Assembly: GCF_029871205.1 (NCBI RefSeq)
Contig: NZ_SSOJ01000160.1
Coordinates: 14,007-78,006 of the forward strand
Reading direction: 5' to 3'
Source: Pseudomonas sp. BN417
Lineage (GTDB): Bacteria; Pseudomonadota; Gammaproteobacteria; Pseudomonadales; Pseudomonadaceae
Length of the DNA stretch: 64,000 nucleotides
How positions within the stretch are numbered: the stretch's first letter is position 1; every line of letters starts with the position of its first letter. Both the position numbers and the translations under genes were made by a program. Shown here piece after piece: positions 8,121 through 17,384 of this stretch. The notes under the pieces are model-generated. The model was not told the origin of the DNA and made no database searches. It saw only the letters and a list, made by a program, of their open reading frames with translations.

Positions 8121-8187
8121 AGTTCTCGTCCTGGCACTTGCTGATGTCTGCAGCCAGGACCAATAGGCAGCAGGAAGAGGGCGCAGA

Positions 8188-10566
8188 TCAGAACTTGTAG
8201 TTCACGCTGCCGATGACGCTGCGCTCGTCGCCGTAGTAGCACCAGTAGCCGTCACAGGTGGACAGGTACTCCTTGTTGAATACGTTCTTCGCGTCCACCG
8301 TCACCGACAGGCCTTGCAGCGAGCTGTCCAGGCGGCCCAGGTCGAAGTGCGCGGAAGCGTCGTAGACAGTGTAGGAACCGGTGTGGCCGAGCCAGGTATT
8401 GGCGGTGTTGCCGTAGCTGTCACCGACATAGCGCACGCCGCCGGCGACGCCGAAGCCGTCGAGCATGCCGCTGTGCCAGGTGTAGTCGACCCAGGCGGTG
8501 GCCTGGTTGCGCGGGACCTGGGCCATGCGGTTGCCCTTGTCCGGCCCTTTCTGGATCTCGCTGTCGGTGTAGCTGTAGGAGGCCACCAGCTTGAGGTTCT
8601 CGGTGACGTCGGCGGTGGCTTCCAGTTCCAGGCCGCGTACTTCCAGCTCGCCGACCTGGCGGGTCAGGCTGCCCTCGGTGGCGCTGACGTTGGTCTGGGT
8701 CAGGTCATAAACGGCGGCGGTCAGCATGGCGTCGGTGCCGGGCGGCTGGTATTTGACCCCTACCTCGTACTGCTTGCCTTCGGTGGGTTCGAACGACAGC
8801 GTGCTGTCGACGTTGGCGCCCATGGCCGGCTGGAAGGACTCGGCGTAGGAGACATAGGGGGTCACGCCATTGTCGAACAGGTAGCTCAGGCCGACGTTGC
8901 CGCTGAAGGCCACGTCGCGCTGGGTGTTGGTGGCGTCGTTCTTGTTGTGGAAGGTGGTGCCGGTGTGCACCCAGTCCTCGCGGCCGCCGAGGGTCAGTCG
9001 CCAGTTGTCCAGGGCGATCTGGTCCTGGATGTAGAGGCCGGTCTGCTGGGTCTTCTGGTTGAAGTCCTGCATCGTGAAATAGCTGACCCCGGACATATCC
9101 GCGCCGTAGATCGGGTTGTTCACGTTGATCGGCGGCACGCCCATGCCGTAGAGCCACCGATAGTTGGTGTTGGCGCGCTGGTGGTCGAGGCCGAGCAGCA
9201 GGGTGTGGTCCAGTTCACCGGTACTGAAGTTGGCCTGGAAGTTGTTGTCCACGGCGAACTGGCTGATGTCCTCGTCGACGATGCCGGACTCGCGGTTGAC
9301 GTTGCCGTCGGCGTCAACGGTATTGAAGGTGGCTACGTTCACCGCCTGGAACTCCAGGTCGCTCTTGGTGTAGCGCAGGTTCTGGCGGAACTGCCAGACA
9401 TCGTTGAAGCGGTGCTCGAAGGCGTAGCCGAGGGCGTAGTAGGTGCGGTCGTAGAAGTCCCAGTCCGGCTCGCCGAGGTTCTTGTGATGGGAGATATCGC
9501 CGAAGGGCGAGTCGATCTTGGTGCCTTGCAGCGGCAGGAACTGGCCGGTGATGCCCGTGTCGTCACGGGTGTACTGCGAGAGGAAGGTCAGGCGAGTGTC
9601 ATCGTTGATGTTCCAGGTCAGGCTCGGCGCGATGTTGTAGCGCTTGTCCGGGATGTGGTCGATGGGCGAGTTGCTGTCGCGCGCGGTACCGCTGACGCGG
9701 TAGAGAAACTGGCCCTCGTCGTCGATCTTGCCGGTGCTGTCGAAGTTGACCTGCTTGTGTTCATTGCTGCCGGCTTGCAGCTCCACCTCGTTGGCCTGCT
9801 CGGCCTGCGGACGGCGGCTGACCATGTCGAGCAGGCCGCCGGGCGGGGTCTGGCCATAGACGGAGGAGGCCGGACCGCGCAGCACGGCGATGCGCTCGAG
9901 GTTCCAGGGCTCGATCTTCGGGTTGGCGAAGGAACCCACCGGCAACGGCAGGCCATCGAGGAACTGGGTGGGCACAAAGCCGCGGACCTTGAGCCAGTCG
10001 GCACGGGAGTCGGAGCCGTAGCCGCTGCTCATCACGCCCGCGGTATAGCGCAGCGAGTCGTTGAGGTTGAGGGTGGGGCGCGAATCCAGCTGCTCGCGGG
10101 TGATCACCGAGATGGAACGCGGAATCTCGATGATCGCGGTGTCGGTCTTGGTGCCGGCGGCCGTGCGGGTGGCGACCATGCCAGTGGTCGGGCCCCATGC
10201 GCTTTCATAGCTGCGGTTTCCGTCGATGTTCACGTCCGGCAGGCTCATGGCCTCGTCAGCCACTGGGGCCAGGCTGAAGCTGTCAGCCCCATTCTGCACC
10301 AGGCGCAGGTTGCTGCCCTGCAGGGCCTGGGACAGCGCCTGCAGCGGGCTGAGCTCGCCTTTCACGGCGGGAGCGGTCTTGCCGGCGGTCAGGGCCGGAT
10401 CGATGCTCAGCGCTATACCGGCATCGGCGGCAATGCGGTTCAGCGTGCTGGCCAGCGGGGCCGACGGCAGCTGGTAGCTTTCCGCCAGGGCCTGGGTGGA
10501 CAGGCCGCCGAGGGTGACGGCCAGCGCCAGCAAGGCATGGCGGAAAGGGGCGGAAACAGGGCGCAT
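8188..10566 (-). CDS. TonB-dependent siderophore receptor with STN signalling domain
   Basis: A 792-residue outer-membrane receptor. Signal peptide to about residue 28 (LSTQALA). An STN domain (YQLPSAPLASTLNRIAADAG, residues about 31-100) is present, as in FpvA-type transducers. The plug (DTAIIEIPRSISVITREQL ... VRGF ... LRGPASSVYGQTPPGGLLD) is followed by a 22-strand barrel ending in YKF with the usual terminal aromatic residue. The barrel stretch CDGYWCYYGDERSV near the C-terminus is typical of ferrioxamine/ferrichrome-type receptors. AGGAG precedes the start. The STN domain implies control through an anti-sigma/ECF pair, but no such genes are next to it in this window. Ligand not determinable. 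Confidence 0.93.
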   Translation of the reverse strand: MRPVSAPFRHALLALAVTLGGLSTQALAESYQLPSAPLASTLNRIAADAGIALSIDPALTAGKTAPAVKGELSPLQALSQALQGSNLRLVQNGADSFSLAPVADEAMSLPDVNIDGNRSYESAWGPTTGMVATRTAAGTKTDTAIIEIPRSISVITREQLDSRPTLNLNDSLRYTAGVMSSGYGSDSRADWLKVRGFVPTQFLDGLPLPVGSFANPKIEPWNLERIAVLRGPASSVYGQTPPGGLLDMVSRRPQAEQANEVELQAGSNEHKQVNFDSTGKIDDEGQFLYRVSGTARDSNSPIDHIPDKRYNIAPSLTWNINDDTRLTFLSQYTRDDTGITGQFLPLQGTKIDSPFGDISHHKNLGEPDWDFYDRTYYALGYAFEHRFNDVWQFRQNLRYTKSDLEFQAVNVATFNTVDADGNVNRESGIVDEDISQFAVDNNFQANFSTGELDHTLLLGLDHQRANTNYRWLYGMGVPPINVNNPIYGADMSGVSYFTMQDFNQKTQQTGLYIQDQIALDNWRLTLGGREDWVHTGTTFHNKNDATNTQRDVAFSGNVGLSYLFDNGVTPYVSYAESFQPAMGANVDSTLSFEPTEGKQYEVGVKYQPPGTDAMLTAAVYDLTQTNVSATEGSLTRQVGELEVRGLELEATADVTENLKLVASYSYTDSEIQKGPDKGNRMAQVPRNQATAWVDYTWHSGMLDGFGVAGGVRYVGDSYGNTANTWLGHTGSYTVYDASAHFDLGRLDSSLQGLSVTVDAKNVFNKEYLSTCDGYWCYYGDERSVIGSVNYKF

Positions 10567-10584
10567 TTGGAAACATCTCCTAAG

Positions 10585-10599
10585 TGAGAAAAAGTCTCA
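10585..10599. promoter_or_regulatory. Inverted repeat upstream of the siderophore-receptor gene
   Basis: TGAGA-AAAAG-TCTCA is a perfect 5-base inverted repeat 18 bases upstream of the receptor start codon, overlapping its leader. It could be part of an operator; it does not closely match the GATAAT-type Fur box. Confidence 0.35.
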
Positions 10600-10725
10600 A
10601 TGCCCTGTTGCCGAAGCAGAATCGAAAAGTGATAGGGCTGCGGAGAAAAGTTTTCCGGCGGGGTCGGAAGCGGGGCGCCAGCGGGGAAGGGTGGGGCGAC
10701 GCAGTGGCGCCACCCCGAGGGAAAA

Positions 10726-11136
10726 TCAGTGCTTGCTGCCGTCGTCCGGCAGGGCCAGCAGTTGTTTTTCGCGGTTCCAGTCAAAGGGTTCGTCGTTCTG
10801 CTCGGCCTCGAAGCGGCGCTCGTCGAGCCGTTGGAACAGGTCGATTTCCTCGTCCGGCATGAAGTGCAGGCAGTCGCCGCCGAAGAACCAGAGCAGGTCG
10901 CGCGGCACCAGGTGAGCAATCTGCGGGTAGCGATGGAAGACCTGGCTGATGAGGTCCTGGCCCAGGTACAGGCTGCGTTCCGGGTCGCGCGGAAGTTCGC
11001 TCATCAGCTCGTCGAAGCGTTCGACGAAGAGGGCGTGGTTTTCTTCCGGCACCTGTTCGGCCTCGCCCAGGGCGACCAGGATGCCGCGCAGATGGGCGAG
11101 CAGGGCGAGGTGGTGGTCGAGGTAGGGATTGGCCAT
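10726..11136 (-). CDS. Conserved hypothetical protein (PA2816-like)
   Basis: A 136-residue acidic, soluble protein of unknown function. It is mostly helical, with a Trp/Phe-rich centre (RDLLWFFGGDCLHFMPDEEI) and no signal peptide or membrane segment. The start at 11136 is preceded by AGGAAA. It sits 71 bases downstream of the FadE-like gene on the same strand. In P. aeruginosa a protein of this type follows the acyl-CoA dehydrogenase PA2815, so the pairing is conserved and suggests a related role, but none is demonstrated. Confidence 0.8.
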   Translation of the reverse strand: MANPYLDHHLALLAHLRGILVALGEAEQVPEENHALFVERFDELMSELPRDPERSLYLGQDLISQVFHRYPQIAHLVPRDLLWFFGGDCLHFMPDEEIDLFQRLDERRFEAEQNDEPFDWNREKQLLALPDDGSKH

Positions 11137-11207
11137 GGCGGATTTCCTGAAGCTGGATCGGGCGCGGGAGTATAAGGCCCCCGGCGCCCGCTGTCCTGCC
11201 CACGGGC

Positions 11208-13655
11208 TCAGCGGGTCTTGCCGGGGCTGAGTTCGAAGTCCTCCTTGGCGAAATCGTCGACATCTATCACCCGGCGGCGCGCTGCCTCGGTCGCCTGCAG
11301 CTGCTGCGCTTCGCTGTCCTCTATCAGGCCAGCCGCCAGCGCAGCGGCAATCGCGCTTTCGCCCGGCGCCGGCCTGAGCTGGCCGGACTTGAGGGCCTGC
11401 TGCAGTTTCTTCTGCGCAGCCTGGCTGGCGATCGACAGTTCGATGGCCTGCTGCAATGCGCCTACAGGGTCGTTGGCGGACTGAGGGCGATGGCAACCGG
11501 CGAGCAGTTCTTCCAGGGCCGGGTCGCCGCGGTCGCGGCCTATCACCCCGGCCACTTCGGCGTCCAACCGGTCCGAGGGGCCGGGATGGCGGCGGCCGAG
11601 GGGGAACACCAGCACCCGCAGCAGGCCGCTCATCATGGCGTTGGGGAAGTTGTCCAGCAGCCCGTCGAGGGCCTGCTCGGCCTTGCCCAGGCTCTCTTCC
11701 AGGGCCCAGCGCAGTAGTGGCTGCAGGTGTTCGGGGTAGTCGCGGTCGTGGTAGCGCTTGAGCGCGGCCGACGCCAGGTAGAGGTAGCTCAGGGCATCGC
11801 CCAGGCGCGCGGACAGGCGTTCGCGGCGTTTCAGCTCGCCGCCGAGCAACAGCATGCTGCTGTCGGCCAGTAGGGCAAAGCTCGCGGCGAGGCGGTTGAG
11901 GGCGCGGAAGTAAGGGCGGCAAAGATTGTCGCCGGGGACGTCGCCGACGCGTCCGAGGCTGAGGCCGAGCAGCAGGCTGCTGGCGGCGTTGCCCACGGCG
12001 AAGCCGATATGGCGCAGCAGCAGCTGGTCGAACTCCTCCAGCGCCCGCTCACGGTCATCGCGACCCGCCAGGGCCATTTCATCGAGCACGAAGGGATGGC
12101 AGCGGATGGCGCCCTGGCCAAAGATCATCAGGTTGCGCGAGAGGATATTGGCGCCTTCCACCGTGATCGAGATGGGCGCCCCCTGCCAGGCGCGCCCCAG
12201 GTAGTTGTTGGGGCCGAGGATGATGCCTTTGCCGCCGTGCACATCCATGGCGTGGCCGATGCACTCGCGGCTCCGCTCGGTAAGGTGGTACTTGAGGATG
12301 GCCGAAAGCACCGAGGGCTTCTCGCCGAGGTCCACGGCGCTGGCGGTGAGGATGCGCGCGCTGTCCATCAGCCAGGCGTTGCCGGCGATGCGCGCCAGGG
12401 CTTCCTGGATGCCTTCGAAGGCAGCCAGGGGCACATTGAACTGCTCACGTACGCGGCAGTACTGGCCGCTCACCAGGCTGGTGAACTTGGCCTGGCCCGT
12501 GGCCGCCGCCGGCAGGGAAATGGAGCGGCCCACCGAGAGGCAGTTCATCAGCATCATCCAGCCCTTGCCGAGCATGGCCTGGCCGCCGATGACGAAGTCC
12601 AGGGGCACGAACACGTCCTTGCCCGAGTTCGGGCCGTTCATGAAGGCCGCGCCCAGGGGCAGGTGGCGCCGGCCTATCTCCACGCCGGGGGTGTCGGTGG
12701 GCACCAGGGCCAGGCTGATGCCGAGGTCTTCTTCCTCGCCCAGCAGGTGGTCCGGGTCATGGGCTTTGAAGGCCAGGCCGAGGAGGGTGGCCACCGGGCC
12801 CAGGGTGATGTAGCGCTTCTCCCAGGTCAGGCGCAGGCCCAGGACCTCCTGGCCCTGCCATTGGCCCCGGCAGACGATGCCGATATCCGGCATGGCGCCG
12901 GCGTCGGAGCCGGCCAGGGGGCCGGTCAGGGCGAAGCAGGGGATGTCTTCGCCGCTGGCCAGGCGCGGCAGATAATGCTGGCGTTGCTGGTCGGTGCCGT
13001 AGTGCAGCAGCAGTTCTGCCGGGCCGAGGGAGTTCGGCACCATCACGGTGGACGCCAGGTCGGCGCTGCGGGTGGCCAGCTTCATCGCCACCTGGGAGTG
13101 GGCCAGGGCGGAGAAACCCTTGCCGCCGTACTCCTTGGGGATGATCAGGGCGAAGAAGCCATGCCGCTTGATGTGCGCCCAGGCTTCGGCCGGCAGGTCC
13201 AGCTGCTGGCCGATCTGCCAGTCGCTGACCATGGCGCAGAGTTCTTCGGTGGGGCCGTCGAGGAAGGCCTGTTCCTCTTCCGTCAGCTGCGGGCGTGGGG
13301 AGTCCAGCAACTTTTGCCAGTCCGGACGGCCGCTGAACAGTTCGCCATCCCACCAGACGGTACCGGCCTCGATGGCGTCGCGCTCGGTCTCGGACATGGG
13401 CGGCAGTACCCGTTGGAACCAGGCGAACAGCGGTGCGCTGAGCCATTTGCGGCGCAGTTCCGGTAGCGCCAGGGGCAGGGCGACCGCCAGCCACGGCAGC
13501 CAGAGCAGAAGCAGCAGCCAACCCGGTGCGCGGCTGAACAGCCCCATCGCCAGCAGGAAGCCGGCCACCAGGGTCAGGGCGGGCAGGGGAGCGGTGCGGC
13601 GATGGGCGAGATAGGCAACACCCAGGACCAGTGCGAGTAACCAGAGAAACAGCAT
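11208..13655 (-). CDS. fadE: Large membrane-anchored acyl-CoA dehydrogenase (FadE type)
   Basis: An 815-residue FadE-type enzyme for the first step of fatty-acid beta-oxidation (acyl-CoA to trans-2-enoyl-CoA, FAD-dependent). Two N-terminal hydrophobic segments (residues 1-20 and 30-60: LFLWLLALVLGVAYLA, WLLLLLWLPWLAVALPLALP) anchor it in the membrane. The dehydrogenase region spans about residues 80-560 (IIPKEYGGKGFSALAHS, CFALTGPLAGSDAGAMPD, AMDVHGGKGIILGPNNYLGR), followed by a C-terminal domain of about 250 residues found only in FadE-like proteins. The start at 13655 is preceded by GGAGG. It is followed by the PA2816-like gene. Chain-length preference cannot be told. Confidence 0.92.
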   Translation of the reverse strand: MLFLWLLALVLGVAYLAHRRTAPLPALTLVAGFLLAMGLFSRAPGWLLLLLWLPWLAVALPLALPELRRKWLSAPLFAWFQRVLPPMSETERDAIEAGTVWWDGELFSGRPDWQKLLDSPRPQLTEEEQAFLDGPTEELCAMVSDWQIGQQLDLPAEAWAHIKRHGFFALIIPKEYGGKGFSALAHSQVAMKLATRSADLASTVMVPNSLGPAELLLHYGTDQQRQHYLPRLASGEDIPCFALTGPLAGSDAGAMPDIGIVCRGQWQGQEVLGLRLTWEKRYITLGPVATLLGLAFKAHDPDHLLGEEEDLGISLALVPTDTPGVEIGRRHLPLGAAFMNGPNSGKDVFVPLDFVIGGQAMLGKGWMMLMNCLSVGRSISLPAAATGQAKFTSLVSGQYCRVREQFNVPLAAFEGIQEALARIAGNAWLMDSARILTASAVDLGEKPSVLSAILKYHLTERSRECIGHAMDVHGGKGIILGPNNYLGRAWQGAPISITVEGANILSRNLMIFGQGAIRCHPFVLDEMALAGRDDRERALEEFDQLLLRHIGFAVGNAASSLLLGLSLGRVGDVPGDNLCRPYFRALNRLAASFALLADSSMLLLGGELKRRERLSARLGDALSYLYLASAALKRYHDRDYPEHLQPLLRWALEESLGKAEQALDGLLDNFPNAMMSGLLRVLVFPLGRRHPGPSDRLDAEVAGVIGRDRGDPALEELLAGCHRPQSANDPVGALQQAIELSIASQAAQKKLQQALKSGQLRPAPGESAIAAALAAGLIEDSEAQQLQATEAARRRVIDVDDFAKEDFELSPGKTR

Positions 13656-13807
13656 GGTCGATCCTCCATGATGGCGGCGCGGGGCCGTCACGAGCTTAGT
13701 CGCCATCCGGAATCATGGCGACAGGAACGGCGAGCTTGGCCGGATCGTCGTTTTCCCGCTTGTAATGCCCTCTATAGACTGGGCCGATGCCCCGAGGAGG
13801 AACCCCC

Positions 13808-14464
13808 ATGCAGTGCTACCTGGAAGCCGGCCGCTTCGTTGATAGTGACCACCCCCTGGTGGTCGAGTTCGCCGAAAAGCACCGTGGCGCAAGCGCCAAC
13901 TCCGCTGATCAGGCTGTCAGCCTGTACCGCGCGGTGCGTGACGAGGTCCGCTACAACCCTTACGTGTTCAGCCGCGATCCTGAAACCCTGAAGGCCAGCC
14001 ACGCCCTGGCCGCAGGTGAGTCCTACTGCGTGCCCAAGGCGATCTTGCTGGCGGCCTGCGCGCGGCATTGCGGCATCCCCGCGCGCATCGGGCTGGCCGA
14101 TGTGCGCAACCACCTGGCCACGCCCAGGCTGCTGGAGCTGCTGCGTAGCGAGGTGTTCGCCATGCACGGCTATACCGAGTTCCATCTCGACGGCCGCTGG
14201 GTCAAGGCCACTCCGGCCTTCAATCTCGCCTTGTGCCGGCTCTTCAATGTTCCGCCCCTGGAGTTCGACGGTCGCCACGACAGCGTCTTCCACCCCTTCA
14301 ACCGGCAGGGTGAGCGCTATATGGAATACCTGGCCGACCACGGCCAGTTCGCCGACCTGCCGGAAGAGCTGTTCTTCGGGCACCTGGCGGCCGTCTACCC
14401 GCACCTGTTCGAGGAAGGCGCCGCCTTCCTCACCGGCGACCTGCATGCCGAGCTAGGGACGTAG
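13808..14464 (+). CDS. Transglutaminase-like (papain-fold) protein
   Basis: A 218-residue cytoplasmic protein with a transglutaminase-like domain: the candidate nucleophile C74 in GESYCVPKAILLAACAR, then HGYTEFHLDGRWVKATPAFN (120-139), where a His and the following strand occupy the usual catalytic places. The usual Asp of the DPT motif is replaced (KATPAFN), so activity as a peptidase or transglutaminase is unproven. Start 13808 was chosen for the GAGGAGGAA ribosome binding site. It is divergent from fadE and upstream of a GST gene, the same neighbourhood as PA2814. Its stop codon TAG lies inside a dispersed GTAGGGTGG repeat. Confidence 0.78.
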   Translation: MQCYLEAGRFVDSDHPLVVEFAEKHRGASANSADQAVSLYRAVRDEVRYNPYVFSRDPETLKASHALAAGESYCVPKAILLAACARHCGIPARIGLADVRNHLATPRLLELLRSEVFAMHGYTEFHLDGRWVKATPAFNLALCRLFNVPPLEFDGRHDSVFHPFNRQGERYMEYLADHGQFADLPEELFFGHLAAVYPHLFEEGAAFLTGDLHAELGT

Positions 14465-14563
14465 GGTGGATCACACTTCACCGATCCACCGGCGGTGGTT
14501 GAGCTTCTGAGCGTTTGCCCACGTCCCTCTGGTGGAAATCCGCCACGCGGATTTTCACCCTAC
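14461..14563. repeat. GTAGG...CCTAC intergenic repeat, copy a
   Basis: Begins GTAGGGTGGATC and ends TTTTCACCCTAC, with inner inverted arms (GGATC...GATCC; AATCCGCC...GGATT). The TAG at its left edge (14462-14464) is the stop codon of the transglutaminase-like gene. Related elements occur at 21536, 25591, 36220, 37541, 41402, 42483, 42588, 54866 and 60487. Confidence 0.8.
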
Positions 14564-14592
14564 GTGGCTGCGTTGGAAGGGAAGGCTTTTCC

Positions 14593-14688
14593 TGTGGGGG
14601 CGAATTCATTCGCCAAGGGCTGCGGAGCTGCCCCGGAAGGCCGCGGGGCGAACCTGCGGTTCGCTTGGCGATTGAAATCGCCCCCACA
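14593..14688. repeat. 97-bp palindromic repeat, copy 1
   Basis: Outer arms TGTGGGGGCGAATTCATTCG and GATTGAAATCGCCCCCACA with an inner GCCAAGGG.../...CTTGGC region. One of seven copies in the window. Confidence 0.9.
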
Positions 14689-14816
14689 ATGAGTGGTGCC
14701 TCCGTGCAGGCCATCCTGCGAACCTGCGCAGAATATCTGGAGGATTCGGCATTCCGTCGCCGGGACCGCCGCCCTAGAATGGTGCCCCTGCCCATCTGGC
14801 CGAGGAGTGTGTCGCG

Positions 14817-15437
14817 ATGCTGAAAATCTGGGGACGAAGGAATTCCACCAATGTGCGCAAGGTGCTCTGGTGCGCCGAGGAGATCGGCATCGCCCATGAG
14901 CAACTGGACGCCGGCGGCGCCTTCGGCCTGGTCAATGACGCCGCCTACCGGGCGCTCAACCCCAATGGCCTGGTGCCGATGATCGAGGACGATGGCCTGG
15001 TGCTCTGGGAGTCCAACGCCATCGTCCGTTACCTGGCCGCGCGCTACGCCGCCGGCAGCCTCTACCCCGAATCCCCGGTGGCGCGCGCCGAAGGCGACAA
15101 GTGGATGGACTGGGCCACCTCCAGCCTGGCCACGCCGTTCCGCGACCTGTTCTGGGGCACCCTTCGCACACCGCCTGCCGAACGCAACCAGGCGCTGATC
15201 GACGCCGCGCTGACCCGCTGCGGCGAGCTGCTGGCCATTCCCGACCGTGCCCTGGCCGAGCGGCCCTACCTGTCGGGCGCGAGCTTCGCCATGGGCGACA
15301 TTCCCCTGGGCTGTTTCGCCTATGCCTGGTTCGAGATGCCGATCCTGCGTCCCGAACTGCCGAATCTCGAAGCCTGGTACGAACGCCTGAAGGCGCGCCC
15401 GGCCTACCGCAAGGCGGTGATGACGGCGCTGACCTGA
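14817..15437 (+). CDS. Glutathione S-transferase family protein
   Basis: A 206-residue two-domain GST. The N-terminal thioredoxin-like domain (MLKIWGRRNSTNVRKVLWC, with the S/N active-site region near residues 10-12, and NPNGLVPMIEDD carrying the cis-Pro) is followed by ESNAIVRYLAARY and an all-helical C-terminal domain (ASFAMGDIPLGCFAYAWFE). It probably conjugates glutathione to an electrophile or reduces a peroxide; the substrate is unknown. CGAGGAG precedes the start. Position between the transglutaminase-like gene and the ABC-2 pair matches PA2813 in P. aeruginosa. Confidence 0.9.
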   Translation: MLKIWGRRNSTNVRKVLWCAEEIGIAHEQLDAGGAFGLVNDAAYRALNPNGLVPMIEDDGLVLWESNAIVRYLAARYAAGSLYPESPVARAEGDKWMDWATSSLATPFRDLFWGTLRTPPAERNQALIDAALTRCGELLAIPDRALAERPYLSGASFAMGDIPLGCFAYAWFEMPILRPELPNLEAWYERLKARPAYRKAVMTALT

Positions 15438-15563
15438 GCGGGTCGCGACCCCGGTTCGCCGATCCTTTCCATCGAACCTAGGCTGATGTGCAATGATCCG
15501 TAGTTGAATTTACTGGCATTCAGCCTTATCTAGCCTCTTCCCCTTGAATCAGACGAATCCGAT

Positions 15564-16496
15564 ATGACTTCCGCCCTGTCCATCCGGCAGTTGACCAAGA
15601 CCTACGCCAATGGCTTCCAGGCCCTCAAGGGCATCGACCTGGAAGTAGCCGAAGGCGACTTCTTCGCCTTGCTCGGGCCCAACGGCGCGGGCAAGTCCAC
15701 CACCATCGGCATCCTGTCCACCCTGGTGAACAAGACCAGCGGCACGGTCAACGTGTTCGGCAACGACCTGGACAAATCGCCCTATGCGCTCAAGCGCTGC
15801 CTTGGGGTGGTGCCCCAGGAGTTCAACTTCAACCAGTTCGAGAAGGTCTTCGACATAGTCGTGACCCAGGCGGGCTACTACGGTATTCCGGCGAAGATCG
15901 CCAAGGAGCGCGCCGAGCAGTACCTGACCCAGCTCGGCCTGTGGGAGAAGCGCGACTCGGCGTCCCGCGAGCTGTCCGGCGGCATGAAGCGCCGGCTGAT
16001 GATCGCCCGTGCGCTGATCCACCAGCCGCGCCTGTTGATCCTCGACGAACCCACCGCGGGCGTCGACATCGAGCTGCGCCGCTCCATGTGGAGCTTCCTC
16101 ACCGAGCTCAACCAGCAGGGCATCACCATCATCCTCACCACCCACTACCTGGAAGAGGCCGAGCAGCTCTGCCGCCACATCGGCATCATCGACCACGGGC
16201 GGATCATCGAGCACACCAGCATGAAAGAGCTGCTGAAGAAGCTCCATGTGGAGACCTTCCTGCTCGACCTCAAGGAGTCCCTGGAAGTGGTGCCGCAGCT
16301 CAATGGCTACCCGGCGCACCTGGTGGACCACCACACCCTGGAGGTGCAGGTGGAGAAGACCCAGGGCATGACCGAGCTGTTCCGCCAGTTGGCGGCGCTG
16401 AACATCGACGTGCTGAGCATGCGTAACAAGTCCAATCGCCTCGAGGAGCTGTTCGTGTCACTGGTGGAGAAAAACCTGGCGAAGGTGGCCCTATGA
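15564..16496 (+). CDS. ABC-2 transporter ATP-binding protein (YadG-like)
   Basis: A 310-residue nucleotide-binding subunit. Walker A GPNGAGKST (residues 38-46), Q-loop in GVVPQEFNF, signature LSGGMKRR, Walker B LLILDEPTAG and the H-loop in TTHYLEEAE are all intact. It pairs with the permease gene that follows with a 4-base ATGA overlap, so translation is coupled. YadG/YadH-type pairs export unknown, probably lipidic or drug-like, substrates from the inner membrane. The order GST, ATPase, permease equals PA2813-PA2811. Confidence 0.92.
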   Translation: MTSALSIRQLTKTYANGFQALKGIDLEVAEGDFFALLGPNGAGKSTTIGILSTLVNKTSGTVNVFGNDLDKSPYALKRCLGVVPQEFNFNQFEKVFDIVVTQAGYYGIPAKIAKERAEQYLTQLGLWEKRDSASRELSGGMKRRLMIARALIHQPRLLILDEPTAGVDIELRRSMWSFLTELNQQGITIILTTHYLEEAEQLCRHIGIIDHGRIIEHTSMKELLKKLHVETFLLDLKESLEVVPQLNGYPAHLVDHHTLEVQVEKTQGMTELFRQLAALNIDVLSMRNKSNRLEELFVSLVEKNLAKVAL

Positions 16497-17272
16497 GTTC
16501 GGAACTGAGCGCCAACCTGGTCGCCCTGAATACCATCGTCTATCGCGAAGTCCGTCGTTTCACCCGTATCTGGCCGCAGACCCTGCTGCCCCCGGCCATC
16601 ACCATGGCCCTGTACTTCGTCATCTTCGGCAACCTGATCGGCCGGCAGATCGGCGAAATGGGCGGCTTCAGCTACATGGACTACATAGTCCCCGGGCTGA
16701 TCATGATGTCGGTCATCACCAACTCCTACAGCAACGTGGTCTCGAGCTTCTTCGGCAGCAAGTTCCAGCGTTCGGTGGAGGAGCTGCTGGTGTCGCCGGT
16801 GTCGCCGCACACCATCCTCCTCGGCTACACCATCGGCGGCGTGCTGCGCGGGCTGGCAGTGGGGGTGATAGTCACTTTCCTGTCGCTGTTCTTCACCAAG
16901 CTCTCGGTGCACCACATCGGGGTGACGGCGCTGGTGGTGCTGCTGACCGCCACCATCTTCTCCCTGGGTGGCTTCATCAACGCCGTCTACGCGCGCAACT
17001 TCGACGACATCTCGATCATCCCGACCTTCGTGCTGACCCCGCTGACCTACCTGGGCGGCGTGTTCTACTCGATCAACCTGCTGCCGCCGTTCTGGCAGAC
17101 GGTGTCGCTGGGAAACCCGATCCTGCACATGGTCAACGCCTTCCGTTACGGCATCCTCGGCGTTTCCGACATCAATATCGGCGTCGCCATCGCCCTGATG
17201 CTGCTGACCATGGCCGTTCTCTACGTCGCCTGCATCCACCTGCTGGTGAGCGGGCGCGGCATGCGTCAATAA
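16493..17272 (+). CDS. ABC-2 transporter permease (YadH-like)
   Basis: A 259-residue inner-membrane protein of the ABC2_membrane family with six predicted helices, e.g. TLLPPAITMALYFVIFGNLI, YMDYIVPGLIMMSVIT, GGVLRGLAVGVIVTFLSLFF and LMLLTMAVLYVACIHLLV. The family signature around GGVFYSINLLPPFWQTVSLG is present. Its start overlaps the ATPase stop by 4 bases, and together they would form a homodimeric exporter. A 12-bp stem hairpin after the stop separates it from the RND genes. Confidence 0.92.
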   Translation: MSSELSANLVALNTIVYREVRRFTRIWPQTLLPPAITMALYFVIFGNLIGRQIGEMGGFSYMDYIVPGLIMMSVITNSYSNVVSSFFGSKFQRSVEELLVSPVSPHTILLGYTIGGVLRGLAVGVIVTFLSLFFTKLSVHHIGVTALVVLLTATIFSLGGFINAVYARNFDDISIIPTFVLTPLTYLGGVFYSINLLPPFWQTVSLGNPILHMVNAFRYGILGVSDINIGVAIALMLLTMAVLYVACIHLLVSGRGMRQ

Positions 17273-17322
17273 GGCGAAACAAAGCGACACAGAGTGGCAT
17301 TATCTTCTGGATGCCGCTGATC

Positions 17323-17351
17323 GAAGTCTGCCGATACAGTCGGCAGACTTC
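17323..17351. promoter_or_regulatory. Perfect 12-bp inverted repeat upstream of RND operon
   Basis: GAAGTCTGCCGA-TACAG-TCGGCAGACTTC. It lies 50 bases after the ABC-2 permease stop and 33 bases before the RND adaptor start. No T run follows, so it is more likely a repressor operator (TetR-type size) for the RND operon than a terminator, though either is possible. Confidence 0.6.
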
Positions 17352-17384
17352 CTCCCCCCTTGCGTTCAGTCTCAGAGGCTCCAG

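Noticed and set aside
8314-10587. 757-residue plus-strand open frame
   Set aside because: Lies exactly antisense to the siderophore-receptor gene; its translation is low-complexity Val/Gly/Ala without domains, as expected for a GC-rich shadow.
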